A program made the position numbers and the translations under genes. The notes under the pieces were generated by a model. That model saw nothing but the letters and a program-made list of their open reading frames with translations. It did not search any database and was not told the DNA's origin. From the NCBI RefSeq assembly GCF_019448255.1, contig NZ_CP080410.1, positions 2,232,001 through 2,296,000 on the forward strand: a DNA stretch of 64,000 nt. Direction: 5' to 3'. Of this stretch, positions 11,418-19,962 are shown in pieces (position 1 is the first letter of the stretch; each line of letters starts with the position of its first letter). Source of the DNA: Qipengyuania flava (GTDB taxonomy: Bacteria > Pseudomonadota > Alphaproteobacteria > Sphingomonadales > Sphingomonadaceae).

Positions 11418-13547
11418 TTGAAACTCGTATCCGCGCTGGCCATTGCCATGGTCATGACGCTTGCCCCCCAAACGCCCGCCGCCGCGCAGGACGGCATCCC
11501 CGGACCCGAAGACGACAGCTACATCTGGTTGGAAGAGGCGCGCAGCGACCGCGCCCTCGCCTGGGTCGAGGCGGAAAACACCCGCACGATGGACCGGCTC
11601 GCCGGCGATCCGCGCTTCGAGACGATAAAGGGCGAGGCGCTGGCGATCTACGACAGCGAAGACCGCATCCCCTATGTCTCGATCCGGCCCGACGGGCTCT
11701 ACAATTTCTGGCAGGACAAGGAGAACCCGCGCGGCCTCGTTCGGCGCACCACGCTGGAAAGCTACCGCACCGACGCGCCCGAATGGGAAACCGTGCTCGA
11801 TGTCGACGCGCTGGCCGAGGCGGAAGGGCGCGAATGGGTCTACAAGGGCTCGACCTGCCTGCCGCCCGAAGAACGCCTGTGCATGATCGCCCTGTCCGAT
11901 GGCGGGGAAGACGCGACCGTCCTGCGCGAGTTCGACATGATCAAGGGTGAGTTCGTCGAAGACGGCTTCGTCCTAGACCAGAAGAGCCAGGGCGGCATCG
12001 AATGGATCGACGCCGATACGCTGCTCGTCAGCCGCGATTTCGGCGAAGGCACTCTGACCGAAAGCTTCTACCCGCGCACCAGCCGCATCTGGAAACGCGG
12101 CACCGCGATCGAGGATGCACAGGAAATCTGGCGCGGCGAGGAAGCCGATGTGTGGTCGTCCGCCACCCTGCTGCGCGATCACACCGGCACCGCGCATGGC
12201 TACTACGCCTTCCGGGCCACCAGCTTCCACGAGACCGAATACTTCTGGCAGAAGGACGGCGAATGGGTCCGTCTCGACATGCCGCTGAAGGCCTCGCCCT
12301 ACGGGCTGATCGACGGGCAGTTGCTGTTCTCGACCGATGTCGACTGGGAAACGGGCGGCCAGACCTTCCCCGCCGACGCGCTTGTCTCGGTCGATCTCGA
12401 AGAGTTCAAGGCTGACCCCAACGGCGCGGCCAAGACGCTGGTCTGGGCCCCGCAGGACAAGCAGACCAAGCGCGGCGCATCGAACACCGCCGAGAGCCTC
12501 TATGTGAGCCTGCTCGACAATGTGCGCGGGCGGGTGCTGAAGTTCGACCATGTCGACGGCCAATGGGTGTCGAGCGAGATCGACCTGCCCGACAATTCGA
12601 CCGTCGGCGTACAGGCCGCGTCCGACACCTCGGACGAGATCATGTACTCGGTCACCGATTTCCTGACGCCCTCCACGCTCTACTATTCCGACGGCAGCGG
12701 CGCGCCGGAGGTCATCAAGACCTCGCCCGCCTATTTCGATGCGGCCGGCATGGAGGTCGAGCAGTTCGAGGCGACCAGCGCGGACGGGACCAAGATCCCC
12801 TACTTCCTCGTCAAGCCCAAGGGCATGGTGATGGACGGTACCAACCCCACGCTGCTGACCGGATACGGCGGCTTCCAGGTCCCGCGCCTGCCCAGCTACC
12901 TCGGCTCGATCGGCAAGATCTGGCTTGAACGCGGCGGGGCCTACATTCTCGGCAACATGCGCGGCGGGGGCGAATTCGGCCCCGGCTGGCACCAGAGCGC
13001 GATCCGCGAGAACAAGCAGCGCACCTGGGACGACTTCATCGCCATTGCCGAAGACGCTGTTGCGCGCGGGATTACCTCGCCAGAACATCTCGGCATCCAG
13101 GGTGGTAGCCAGGGCGGCCTTTTGGTCGGCACGGCCTTCACCCAGCGGCCCGACCTGTTCAACGGCGCGATCGTGCAGATCCCGCTGTTCGACATGCTGC
13201 GCTATCACCTGATCGGCCGCGGCGCTTCGTGGACCGGCGAATACGGCGACCCGCGCATTGCCGAGCAGCGCGCGTGGATCGAACCCTATTCGCCCTACCA
13301 GAAGCTGCTGGAGGGCAAGGACTACCCCACGCCCTTCTTCTGGGCATCGACCGCCGACGACCGCACCCACCCTGCGCACGCGCGCAAAGGCGCCGCGCGG
13401 GTCAAGGAATTGGGGCAGGACTATTTCTACTTCGAGGACATGACCGGCGGCCATTCGGGCGGGGTCGACAACGAGCAGCGCGCCAAGATCCAGGCGCTGC
13501 AGATGGTCTACCTGCTCCAGCGCCTCGCGGACGCGCCTGCGGACTAA
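11418..13547 (+). CDS. Exported prolyl oligopeptidase family (S9A) peptidase
   Basis: 709 residues from a TTG start at 11418 with CGGAGAGA upstream. This start puts a proper signal peptide at the N-terminus (KLVSALAIAMVMTLAPQTPAAAQ). A seven-bladed propeller region is followed by an alpha/beta-hydrolase domain with the triad Ser564 (GGSQGG), Asp647 or Asp648 (STADDRTHP) and His679 (GGHSGG). It should cleave short proline-containing peptides in the periplasm. The gene is monocistronic and convergent with the next one. Confidence 0.92.
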   Translation: MKLVSALAIAMVMTLAPQTPAAAQDGIPGPEDDSYIWLEEARSDRALAWVEAENTRTMDRLAGDPRFETIKGEALAIYDSEDRIPYVSIRPDGLYNFWQDKENPRGLVRRTTLESYRTDAPEWETVLDVDALAEAEGREWVYKGSTCLPPEERLCMIALSDGGEDATVLREFDMIKGEFVEDGFVLDQKSQGGIEWIDADTLLVSRDFGEGTLTESFYPRTSRIWKRGTAIEDAQEIWRGEEADVWSSATLLRDHTGTAHGYYAFRATSFHETEYFWQKDGEWVRLDMPLKASPYGLIDGQLLFSTDVDWETGGQTFPADALVSVDLEEFKADPNGAAKTLVWAPQDKQTKRGASNTAESLYVSLLDNVRGRVLKFDHVDGQWVSSEIDLPDNSTVGVQAASDTSDEIMYSVTDFLTPSTLYYSDGSGAPEVIKTSPAYFDAAGMEVEQFEATSADGTKIPYFLVKPKGMVMDGTNPTLLTGYGGFQVPRLPSYLGSIGKIWLERGGAYILGNMRGGGEFGPGWHQSAIRENKQRTWDDFIAIAEDAVARGITSPEHLGIQGGSQGGLLVGTAFTQRPDLFNGAIVQIPLFDMLRYHLIGRGASWTGEYGDPRIAEQRAWIEPYSPYQKLLEGKDYPTPFFWASTADDRTHPAHARKGAARVKELGQDYFYFEDMTGGHSGGVDNEQRAKIQALQMVYLLQRLADAPAD

Positions 13548-13586
13548 AACACGACGGGCGCGAGGACTGTGCTGGCCCGCACGGGG

Positions 13587-14723
13587 TCAGCCCAGCCTTG
13601 CGCCCGCCACCTTCAGCCACAACGCCGGGATGAGGAAGTCCATGGTGACCTCGGGACCGAGGTCTCCGCCGGGGCCGACCTTGCCCTTGCCGCTCACCTG
13701 CACGCCATCCGCATTCAGCGTGAGATCGAGCGCAAGGCGCTCCAAGGCCTGGAAACGCGGCCCTCCCTGCTCCATCGGCCGGGTCGTCACGCCGTTCACA
13801 TAGCCGATCGCCGGGCCGAACCATTCCAGGCGGGCGTGGCTGCGACCCTCAAGCGCTTTCTCCAGCGTCGCCATGCCGAAATGCAATTCGAGCTCGCCCT
13901 CGGTGCGCGACTTTTCGAAGGCGCCACTGGCCTTTCGCGACAGCCGCGAACGGGGAACGAGATGCATGCGATGGGGCTCGATCAGGCAATCGACCCAGGG
14001 CCCGGTTGGATGTGAGCCTCTGCGATCACCGCCCCAGTCGAGCGAGCCGCGCGCCACCACGCCGCGATAGCGCGCGGCAAGGTCGCCGATCGTGCGCTGG
14101 CTGGGCTGCCAGTTCGCATCCACTACGGCGCTGTTGTCTGGACGTCTCGCCCATAGGCCAGCGTAAGGCAGCGCGTTTGCGGGCAGCAGGAAACGCGCCG
14201 AGAGCTGCGCTTCGAGTTCTATAGCGCCCTTGTGCACGCGGCGGCTCGCTTCGAGCGGCGCTTGGAGACGCAGCTCGAGCCCCTCATCGAGTTGACTGTA
14301 CGCGATCTCGACCTGCGATCCGGCGAGGTAGAAGCTCTGCCCCGGCTCCGAATAGCGTGTGCCCCCAAGGCCAAGCGACACCACCTGCGCGTTGCGTGCG
14401 GACACGCTCAGCACATCCTCCTTCGCGATGCCATGCAGCAGGGCGTGGCCAAGAGAGGGTGCGGCCTCACCGATAGAGAGCGACGCGTGTGGCGGAACCC
14501 ACCGCCCGCCCACTTCGGAAGTGAAAAGCCCGTCCTCGCGCACAGTCAGCGCGGGCCAGACGTTGGCCGAAAGCGCCGTCCCTGCCCTGTCGAAGGCAAT
14601 CGAAGCCTCGCGCCCATCCAGAGCGCTCGCCAGATCTTCCCCATCGCTCGTCACCAGCGTGAGGGAAGTTTGCGCGAGCGGATGACCAAGGACGTGGAGG
14701 CGCGGAGATGAAGCTTGATCCAT
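13587..14723 (-). CDS. Unrecognised conserved-looking protein, 378 residues
   Basis: The start at 14723 (MDQASSPRLHVLG) was chosen because AAAGGG precedes it and because residues encoded further upstream look non-coding. There is no signal peptide and no membrane segment. The sequence is rich in beta-type patterns, with a Trp/Gly-rich middle (GLWARRPDNSAVVDANW, SLDWGGDRRG) and a His/Arg-rich stretch LIEPHRMHLVPRSRLSR. It might be a lipocalin- or hydroxyneurosporene-dehydrogenase-like beta-barrel, but I cannot support a family. Codon usage is somewhat less GC-extreme than its neighbours. Confidence 0.6.
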   Translation of the reverse strand: MDQASSPRLHVLGHPLAQTSLTLVTSDGEDLASALDGREASIAFDRAGTALSANVWPALTVREDGLFTSEVGGRWVPPHASLSIGEAAPSLGHALLHGIAKEDVLSVSARNAQVVSLGLGGTRYSEPGQSFYLAGSQVEIAYSQLDEGLELRLQAPLEASRRVHKGAIELEAQLSARFLLPANALPYAGLWARRPDNSAVVDANWQPSQRTIGDLAARYRGVVARGSLDWGGDRRGSHPTGPWVDCLIEPHRMHLVPRSRLSRKASGAFEKSRTEGELELHFGMATLEKALEGRSHARLEWFGPAIGYVNGVTTRPMEQGGPRFQALERLALDLTLNADGVQVSGKGKVGPGGDLGPEVTMDFLIPALWLKVAGARLG

Positions 14724-14862
14724 CCCTTTGAAATACCACGCTTTGGTTAAGCAATCGCCCACATGCTGAGACCCCTTAACGCTTAGGCAAGCCTGTTTCC
14801 CTAGAAGTGGACGGCAAGCAAGGTGTCGCATCCGATTGTATCCGCGCAGGAGATCTCCAGCG

Positions 14863-15102
14863 ATGCCCGACCTGTCCCACCAGCCACGCATTTCCGTGAG
14901 GGAAGCCGCGACCCTGCGGCATGCGGCGATGGAGGACACCTCCTGCACCATCGTGGACGTCTCGGGCGACGGGTTTCGGCTTGCCGTGCCGCGCGGCATT
15001 CGCTGCGGCACCGGCTATACCTTGAGTTTCGCAAGCGGGGATCACCCGGTCGCCATTCGCTGGGCCTCGCTCGGCGAAGCGGGCGGCCAGTTCCTCGACT
15101 GA
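14863..15102 (+). CDS. Small PilZ-like domain protein
   Basis: 79 residues, with AGGAGAT before the ATG. It is a single beta-barrel-sized domain. RISVREAATLRH could be a degenerate form of the RxxxR c-di-GMP loop, and DVSGDGFRLAVP matches the DxSxxG motif. PilZ domains bind c-di-GMP and are abundant as stand-alone 80-120 residue proteins in this order. The first arginine motif is not canonical, so nucleotide binding is uncertain. Its stop codon abuts that of the convergent HNH gene. Confidence 0.6.
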   Translation: MPDLSHQPRISVREAATLRHAAMEDTSCTIVDVSGDGFRLAVPRGIRCGTGYTLSFASGDHPVAIRWASLGEAGGQFLD

Positions 15103-15378
15103 CTAGCGCGCCCTTCGGGTAGGAGCGTGAAAATCGGGCGGCTTGGCGGCCACCCATCGTAGGAAGTTCGCCATCCCCTCGTGGCGGACCAGTGCCGCGT
15201 GGTCATCGCCCATGCGCGCCAGCTGAGCGTTCGTGAAATTGGCATGGATGGCCCGGTGGCAGATCGGGTGGACCGGTACGGTAGCGCGACCTTTCTTGGC
15301 CTTGGGCACGGTGTGATGCCGCTGCACCTTGTTTCCCAAGGGCCGGGTGCACAGCCAGCAGGTTTCGGATTCCGCCAT
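15103..15378 (-). CDS. Small HNH endonuclease-like protein
   Basis: 91 residues. The zinc knuckle CWLC is followed by QRHHTVPK (the HH of the beta-beta-alpha metal fold) and HPICHRAIHANF (the final Cys/His pair), as in small HNH nucleases. It has no partner methylase, toxin domain or phage genes nearby, so a role in restriction or phage packaging is not indicated. The start at MAESET gives a compact protein; GGGCCAATGG upstream offers little help. It is convergent with the PilZ gene without any gap. Confidence 0.7.
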   Translation of the reverse strand: MAESETCWLCTRPLGNKVQRHHTVPKAKKGRATVPVHPICHRAIHANFTNAQLARMGDDHAALVRHEGMANFLRWVAAKPPDFHAPTRRAR

Positions 15379-15439
15379 TGGCCCACCTTTGCCGATTGCA
15401 CCGGCTTCGGATAGTCTTCGCGCAAGGGAGGGCAATACC

Positions 15440-16159
15440 ATGAGCGCAATCAAGGCCTATCACTTGCCGGGACGCTGGGGGCTGGTGACCGTCAGCCCGT
15501 TCTGTCTCAAGCTCGACGCGTTCTTTCGCATGACCGGGATCGAGCACCAGTCGATCACCGCGGCGACGCCCTTCGCCGGCCCGAAGAAGAAGGCGCCTTG
15601 GATCGAATACCAAGGCCGCACGCTGGGCGATTCCGCGCTAATCATCGACTTTCTCAAGGGCGAATTCGGGGTCGATCCCGATGCACGGCTGTCGGCCGCG
15701 CAAAAGGGCGCCGCCGTCGCGATCCAGCGAATGATCGAGGAGAACCTCTACTGGGCCATGGTCTACGACCGCTGGCGGCGCGACGAGAACTGGCCGATCC
15801 TCAAGGGTTCGGTGCTGGGCGACATCCCTGCCCCGGTGCGCGCCATCCTTGCGCCCTACGCGCGCCGCGCGGTAACCAAGCAGCTTGAAGGGCACGGGAT
15901 GGGCCTGCATTCGCCCGAGGAGATCGAGGCGATCTCCGCCAAGGACATCGGAGCGCTGGCTGGCTTGCTCGGCGATCAGGACTGGTTCTTCGGCGAGCAG
16001 CCCACCATGACCGATGCGACAGTCTATTCGTTGCTGGCCAACATTGCCTACGTGCCCTTCTCGAGCCCGATGAAACCAATGATTGCAGGGCACGCCAACC
16101 TTGCCGCCTGGCTCGACCGGTTCCGCGCGCGCTTCTATCCGGAGTTCACTCCGCAGTAG
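15440..16159 (+). CDS. Glutathione S-transferase family protein (metaxin/FAX-like)
   Basis: 239 residues with AGGGAGGG before the ATG. The N-terminal thioredoxin-like domain (YHLPGRWGLVTVSPFCLKLDAFF) and the helical C-terminal domain with GEQPTMTDATVYSLLANI are typical of the group that includes failed-axon-connection homologues. It probably binds glutathione or a related thiol in the cytoplasm. The substrate is unknown. The 3' end overlaps the convergent lipoprotein gene by 14 bases. Confidence 0.8.
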   Translation: MSAIKAYHLPGRWGLVTVSPFCLKLDAFFRMTGIEHQSITAATPFAGPKKKAPWIEYQGRTLGDSALIIDFLKGEFGVDPDARLSAAQKGAAVAIQRMIEENLYWAMVYDRWRRDENWPILKGSVLGDIPAPVRAILAPYARRAVTKQLEGHGMGLHSPEEIEAISAKDIGALAGLLGDQDWFFGEQPTMTDATVYSLLANIAYVPFSSPMKPMIAGHANLAAWLDRFRARFYPEFTPQ

Positions 16160-16748
16160 CCGGATCGGCGCGGCCGGTTTCAAAGGTGAAGAGATCATCG
16201 GCGGTAGGAAAGCGCTCCTCGGCCGCGAAATACTGGATCGCGAGCGTGTCGGGATCATCGCATGTCTGGAGCGCGACGACCTCTTCGCCCTCCAGCACGA
16301 TCACCCCGTCGCTGAAGACGGGATTGTTGGGCTCGCCGGCCGCGAAATTGGTGCGGATCATGCGGCTGAAGACGACATAGCGCACCGGCCCGTTGGCAAA
16401 GGCAATCTGCGCCTCGCCGCCGCCCGAATAGGGCACGCTGGCCCACTCTCCGCCGCGCAGGGTCAGTTCCGCTGTGTCGCCGCCGAAGCGGTATTCGGCC
16501 TTCCCGTCAGGCGTGCCGCACACCGCGATGCTTTTTCCGCTCGCAGTCTTGCAGGAGAAGATCGCCTCTTCCGCCTGCGAACAGGTCACCGGAGATGGCG
16601 CTGGGGCCTGGGTAACGCGTGTGTCAGGCGCGTCTTCGCCTGCCGCTGCGATTTCCTCTGCCGGTTCGGTACTCGTCGCCTCTTCGGGCGCAGGCCCCTC
16701 GCCTGCACATCCTGCAAGCAGCAGGGCCAAGGCGGCGAGCGCCCTCAC
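16146..16748 (-). CDS. Predicted lipoprotein translationally coupled to glmU
   Basis: 200 residues. Its GTG start overlaps the glmU TGA (GTGA at 16745-16748), so it is read by re-initiation. A lipoprotein signal (VRALAALALLLAGCAG) precedes a Glu/Ala/Pro-rich linker and a beta-rich domain with paired cysteines (CSQAEEAIFSC, AVCGTPDGK, LQTCDDPDT). I recognise no enzyme motif. Its tight coupling to an envelope-precursor gene suggests an envelope role, which is inference. Confidence 0.75.
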   Translation of the reverse strand: MRALAALALLLAGCAGEGPAPEEATSTEPAEEIAAAGEDAPDTRVTQAPAPSPVTCSQAEEAIFSCKTASGKSIAVCGTPDGKAEYRFGGDTAELTLRGGEWASVPYSGGGEAQIAFANGPVRYVVFSRMIRTNFAAGEPNNPVFSDGVIVLEGEEVVALQTCDDPDTLAIQYFAAEERFPTADDLFTFETGRADPATAE

Positions 16749-18103
16749 TTCTTCTCGGCGGCCTTTTTCTTCTTCATCGCGTCGTGGAAGCGATCGGCCC
16801 AGCCGGGCTTCACCACCTGCTCTGCGCGCACGAGGCGCAGGTCCCCGTCGCCGACATCGCGGCTGACCGCGCTGCCGGCCGCCACGATCGCGTCTGCGCC
16901 GATGGAAACGGGGGCGATCAGCGCGCTGTTCGATCCGATGAAAGCGCGCTCGCCGATCACGGTCTTGTACTTGAAATAGCCGTCGTAATTGCAGGTGATG
17001 GTGCCCGCGCCGATGTTCGCGCCTGCGCCCACTTCCGCATCGCCGAGATAGGTCAGGTGGTTGGCCTTGGCCCCTTCGCCCAGCACGGCCTTCTTCATTT
17101 CGACGAAATTGCCGACCTTGGCGCCTTGCTCCATGACCGCGCCGGGGCGCAGGCGGGCGTAGGGTCCGACCGAGCAGTTTGCGCCCACGCTCGCGCCTTC
17201 GAGGTGGCTGAATGCGTGGATGGTCGCGCCATCGGCCACGGTCACGCCGGGACCGAAGACGACATTGGGTTCGATCGTGACATCGCGGCCAAGCTTGGTG
17301 TCCCAGCTGAAGAACACGGTCTCGGGCGCCTTGAGCGAGGCGCCTTCGGCCATCGCTTCCTCGCGCTTCAGCTCCTGCCACTGCGCTTCGGCAGCGGCGA
17401 GTTCAGCGCGGCTGTTGATGCCCGCAACCTCGCCCGGATCGGTCTCGACCACCTTCACCGTATCGCCGCGCGCAATCGCGCCGGTGGCGACATCGGGCAG
17501 GTAGTATTCGCCTTGCGCGTTGTCGTTGCCGACCGCGTCGAGCAGCGGCCACATATCGTCCGAATGGGCAACGATCAGACCCGAATTGCACAGATCGCAG
17601 GCGCGCTCGTCCTCGCTCGCATCCTTGAACTCGACCATCTTCGCAACCGTGCCATCCGCATCGGCAATGATCCGTCCGTAGGCGAGCGGATCGTCGGGGC
17701 GGAAGCCGAGCACCGCAACCTTCGCGCCATTGTCGAGCGCGGCAATCAGGCGCTGGACGGTCTCGCCGCGTACCATCGGGCAATCGCCGAAGCACACGAG
17801 GATATGGCCGGAAAAGCCCTCCAGCGCCGCGCGCGCCTGCAGGGCGGCGTGCGCCGTGCCGAGCTGCGGTTCCTGCAGCGCGGTGCTGACGTCTCGGCCT
17901 TCAAGCGCCGCGTCGAGCTGTTCGCGCTTGTCGCCGACCACCACCACGGTGCGTTTCAGCTCCAGTTCGGCAAAGCTGTCGAGCAGGTGGAGCAGCATCG
18001 GCCGCCCGGCAATCGGGTGCAGGACCTTGTGCAGGTCGCTCTTCATGCGGGTGCCCTTGCCCGCGGCAAGGATGACGGCGGCGAAATCGTGCTGGCTACT
18101 CAT
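16745..18103 (-). CDS. glmU: Bifunctional GlmU: glucosamine-1-P acetyltransferase / UDP-GlcNAc pyrophosphorylase
   Basis: 452 residues. It makes UDP-N-acetylglucosamine for peptidoglycan and LPS. The N-terminal pyrophosphorylase domain carries AAVILAAGKGTRMKS near residue 8. The C-terminal left-handed beta-helix has clear hexapeptide repeats (for example NVVFGPGVTVADGA and GAGANIGAGTITCNYDG). The start at 18103 gives the standard N-terminus. It is divergent from gph, with 61 bases between starts. Confidence 0.97.
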   Translation of the reverse strand: MSSQHDFAAVILAAGKGTRMKSDLHKVLHPIAGRPMLLHLLDSFAELELKRTVVVVGDKREQLDAALEGRDVSTALQEPQLGTAHAALQARAALEGFSGHILVCFGDCPMVRGETVQRLIAALDNGAKVAVLGFRPDDPLAYGRIIADADGTVAKMVEFKDASEDERACDLCNSGLIVAHSDDMWPLLDAVGNDNAQGEYYLPDVATGAIARGDTVKVVETDPGEVAGINSRAELAAAEAQWQELKREEAMAEGASLKAPETVFFSWDTKLGRDVTIEPNVVFGPGVTVADGATIHAFSHLEGASVGANCSVGPYARLRPGAVMEQGAKVGNFVEMKKAVLGEGAKANHLTYLGDAEVGAGANIGAGTITCNYDGYFKYKTVIGERAFIGSNSALIAPVSIGADAIVAAGSAVSRDVGDGDLRLVRAEQVVKPGWADRFHDAMKKKKAAEKK

Positions 18104-18164
18104 GGGGATACGCCTTGCCACCAATCGCTTGCAGTTTGAAGAACCATCCGCCACCGAAAGGGCC

Positions 18165-18836
18165 ATGAGCGACCTGCCCTTTGCCACCATCGGCTTCGAT
18201 CTCGACGGAACCCTGCTGGAAACCCACCGTGACCTGGGCGCGGCGGTGAACCACGCGCTGGACCTCGGCGGCTTCAAGCCCGTACCCGCCGACCACGCCA
18301 GCGACCTGATCGGCGGCGGCGCGAAGATCATGCTGAAGCAGGCGGTCGACGAACAGGGCGGCCTGCCGGAAGACGAATTCCGCAATCTCTACAAGAAGAT
18401 GCTGGCCTATTACGCCGAGAACAACGCGGTCCACACGCAGCCCTATCCCCATGCGCGCGAGGTGCTGGGCGAGCTGACAGAGCGCGGCGTGACCATGGCG
18501 GTGGTGACCAACAAGTTCGAAAGCTTCGCCCGCCAGATCCTCGAAACGCTGGAGCTGGCCGACCACTTCGTGGCGATCATCGGCGGCGATACCATGGGCA
18601 AGGGCCGCGCCAAGCCGGCGCCAGACCCGATCTTCGAAGCGGTCAAGCGCGGCGGCGGCGGCAGCCTCGCTTTCGTCGGCGACAGCTCCTATGACGTCAA
18701 GGCGGCGCGGGCCGCCGGAGTCCCGGTGATCGGCGCGCGTTACGGATATTGCGACAAGCCGCGCGGCGAACTGGGTGCCGACGCAGAAATCGATTCGCTG
18801 GCCGAGCTGATCCCGGCGCTTTCGCGCCTCGGCTGA
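18165..18836 (+). CDS. gph: Phosphoglycolate phosphatase (HAD family)
   Basis: 223 residues. HAD motif I is GFDLDGTLLETH, motif II is VVTNKFE, the motif III lysine is in GKGRAKPAPDP, and motif IV is FVGDSSYDVKAARAAG. It has the helical cap of subfamily IA. It would dephosphorylate 2-phosphoglycolate formed in DNA repair or by oxygenase side reactions. Other HAD phosphatases share these motifs, so the substrate is assigned from overall similarity. Confidence 0.85.
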   Translation: MSDLPFATIGFDLDGTLLETHRDLGAAVNHALDLGGFKPVPADHASDLIGGGAKIMLKQAVDEQGGLPEDEFRNLYKKMLAYYAENNAVHTQPYPHAREVLGELTERGVTMAVVTNKFESFARQILETLELADHFVAIIGGDTMGKGRAKPAPDPIFEAVKRGGGGSLAFVGDSSYDVKAARAAGVPVIGARYGYCDKPRGELGADAEIDSLAELIPALSRLG

Positions 18837-18916
18837 CCATTTCGCCGTTACGGCATAGCGGCACGCCATACCCGGTGTTGCAAGTGCGAAAAGAACGTGG
18901 CAGTCCGCTGCACCAA

Positions 18917-18938
18917 TTGACCTTTACGTAAACGACAA
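18917..18938. promoter_or_regulatory. 22-bp palindromic operator-like site before the SDR gene
   Basis: TTGACCTTTACGTAAACGAC followed by AA is an imperfect 22-bp dyad: its reverse complement differs at four positions (two pairs), and the central TTTACGTAAA is a perfect 10-bp palindrome. It ends 22 bases before the ATG at 18961 and starts with a TTGACC that could be a -35. From memory it resembles sites of MerR-family LiuR-type regulators of branched-chain and fatty acid catabolism. That assignment needs a motif comparison. Confidence 0.5.
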
Positions 18939-18960
18939 ACAACACAGCAGGAGCAGCCCC

Positions 18961-19890
18961 ATGAGCATCGACTTCAAGGACAAGGTAGCCATCGTCACCG
19001 GCGCAGGCGGCGGTCTGGGCCGCGAATACGCACTCGAACTCGCCCGCCGCGGCGCGAAGGTCGTCGTCAACGACCTCGGCGGTTCGCGTGACGGCACCGG
19101 CCATTCGGACATGGCCCTCCAGGTCGTCGAGGAAATCGAGAAGATGGGCGGTGAAGCCATCTCGAACGGCGGCTCGGTCACCGAATACGACCAGATGGAA
19201 AAGATGGTCGCCGACGCCAAGCAGAAGTGGGGCGGCGTGCACGTCCTCATCAACAACGCCGGCGTCCTGCGCGACAAGACCTTTGCCAAGATGAGCCCGG
19301 AAGACTTCGAGTTCGTCCTCAAGGTCCACCTGACCGGCTCGGCCTTCGTCACCAAGGCGTGCTGGGAAACCTTCCGTGAGCAGGCCTATGGCCGCATCCT
19401 CATGACCGCCTCGTCGACCGGCCTGTTCGGCAACTTCGGCCAGGCCAACTACGGCGCCGCCAAGCTCGGCCTCGCCGGCCTTACCAAGACGCTTCAGCTC
19501 GAAGGCGCGAAGTACAACATCAAGGTCAACACGCTCTCGCCGGTTGCCGGCACGCGCATGACCGAAGACCTCTTCCCCGAAGAAGCCTTCAAGCTGTTCG
19601 ATCCGGTGAACGTGGTTCCGGCCGCGCTCTTCCTCGTCAGCGAAGACGCGCCCACCAACGCCATCGTCGGCGCGGGTGCCGGTGGCTACCACTCGGCCTG
19701 GACCGTCATGAACGATGCCGTCTGGCTGCCCGATGGCGAGCGCACGGTCGAAGGCTTTGCCGCCAACTGGGACAAGATCAGCGAGTTCTCGAACCTCAAG
19801 GCCCCGCAGTCGGGCAGCGAACAGTCGGGCGCGATCCTGACCGCCATGCAGAAGGTTACCGGAACCGGCCCGAGCAGCGCTCGCGGATAA
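18961..19890 (+). CDS. SDR-family dehydrogenase similar to the MFE-2/17beta-HSD4 hydroxyacyl-CoA domain
   Basis: 309 residues. The Rossmann motif is VTGAGGGLGREYALELARRG, NNAG is in VLINNAGVLRDKTF, and the catalytic Ser-Tyr-x3-Lys is in TASSTGLFGN / ANYGAAKLG. The length and the NDLGGSRDGTGHS insert match the dehydrogenase part of peroxisomal-type multifunctional enzymes, which oxidise 3-hydroxyacyl-CoA. No hydratase domain follows, so it is a stand-alone unit. An operator-like palindrome and a terminator flank it, so it is an independent transcription unit. Confidence 0.85.
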   Translation: MSIDFKDKVAIVTGAGGGLGREYALELARRGAKVVVNDLGGSRDGTGHSDMALQVVEEIEKMGGEAISNGGSVTEYDQMEKMVADAKQKWGGVHVLINNAGVLRDKTFAKMSPEDFEFVLKVHLTGSAFVTKACWETFREQAYGRILMTASSTGLFGNFGQANYGAAKLGLAGLTKTLQLEGAKYNIKVNTLSPVAGTRMTEDLFPEEAFKLFDPVNVVPAALFLVSEDAPTNAIVGAGAGGYHSAWTVMNDAVWLPDGERTVEGFAANWDKISEFSNLKAPQSGSEQSGAILTAMQKVTGTGPSSARG

Positions 19891-19915
19891 GCCGCCCCCT
19901 ACTGCTTGCGAAAGA

Positions 19916-19949
19916 CCCCGCCCCGTTACAGAAACGGCGCGGGGTTTTT
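19916..19949 (+). terminator. Rho-independent terminator after the SDR gene
   Basis: A 12-bp stem, CCCCGCCCCGTT / AACGGCGCGGGG with one mismatch, and a five-base loop are followed by five T residues. It lies 26 bases after the SDR stop and just before the next start codon region. Confidence 0.9.
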
Positions 19950-19962
19950 CTTTGGGGGTCGC

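Noticed and set aside
18898-18914. TGGCAG...TGCA as a sigma-54 promoter before the SDR gene
   Set aside because: GG and GC are nine bases apart instead of ten, and the -24 half lacks the last C.
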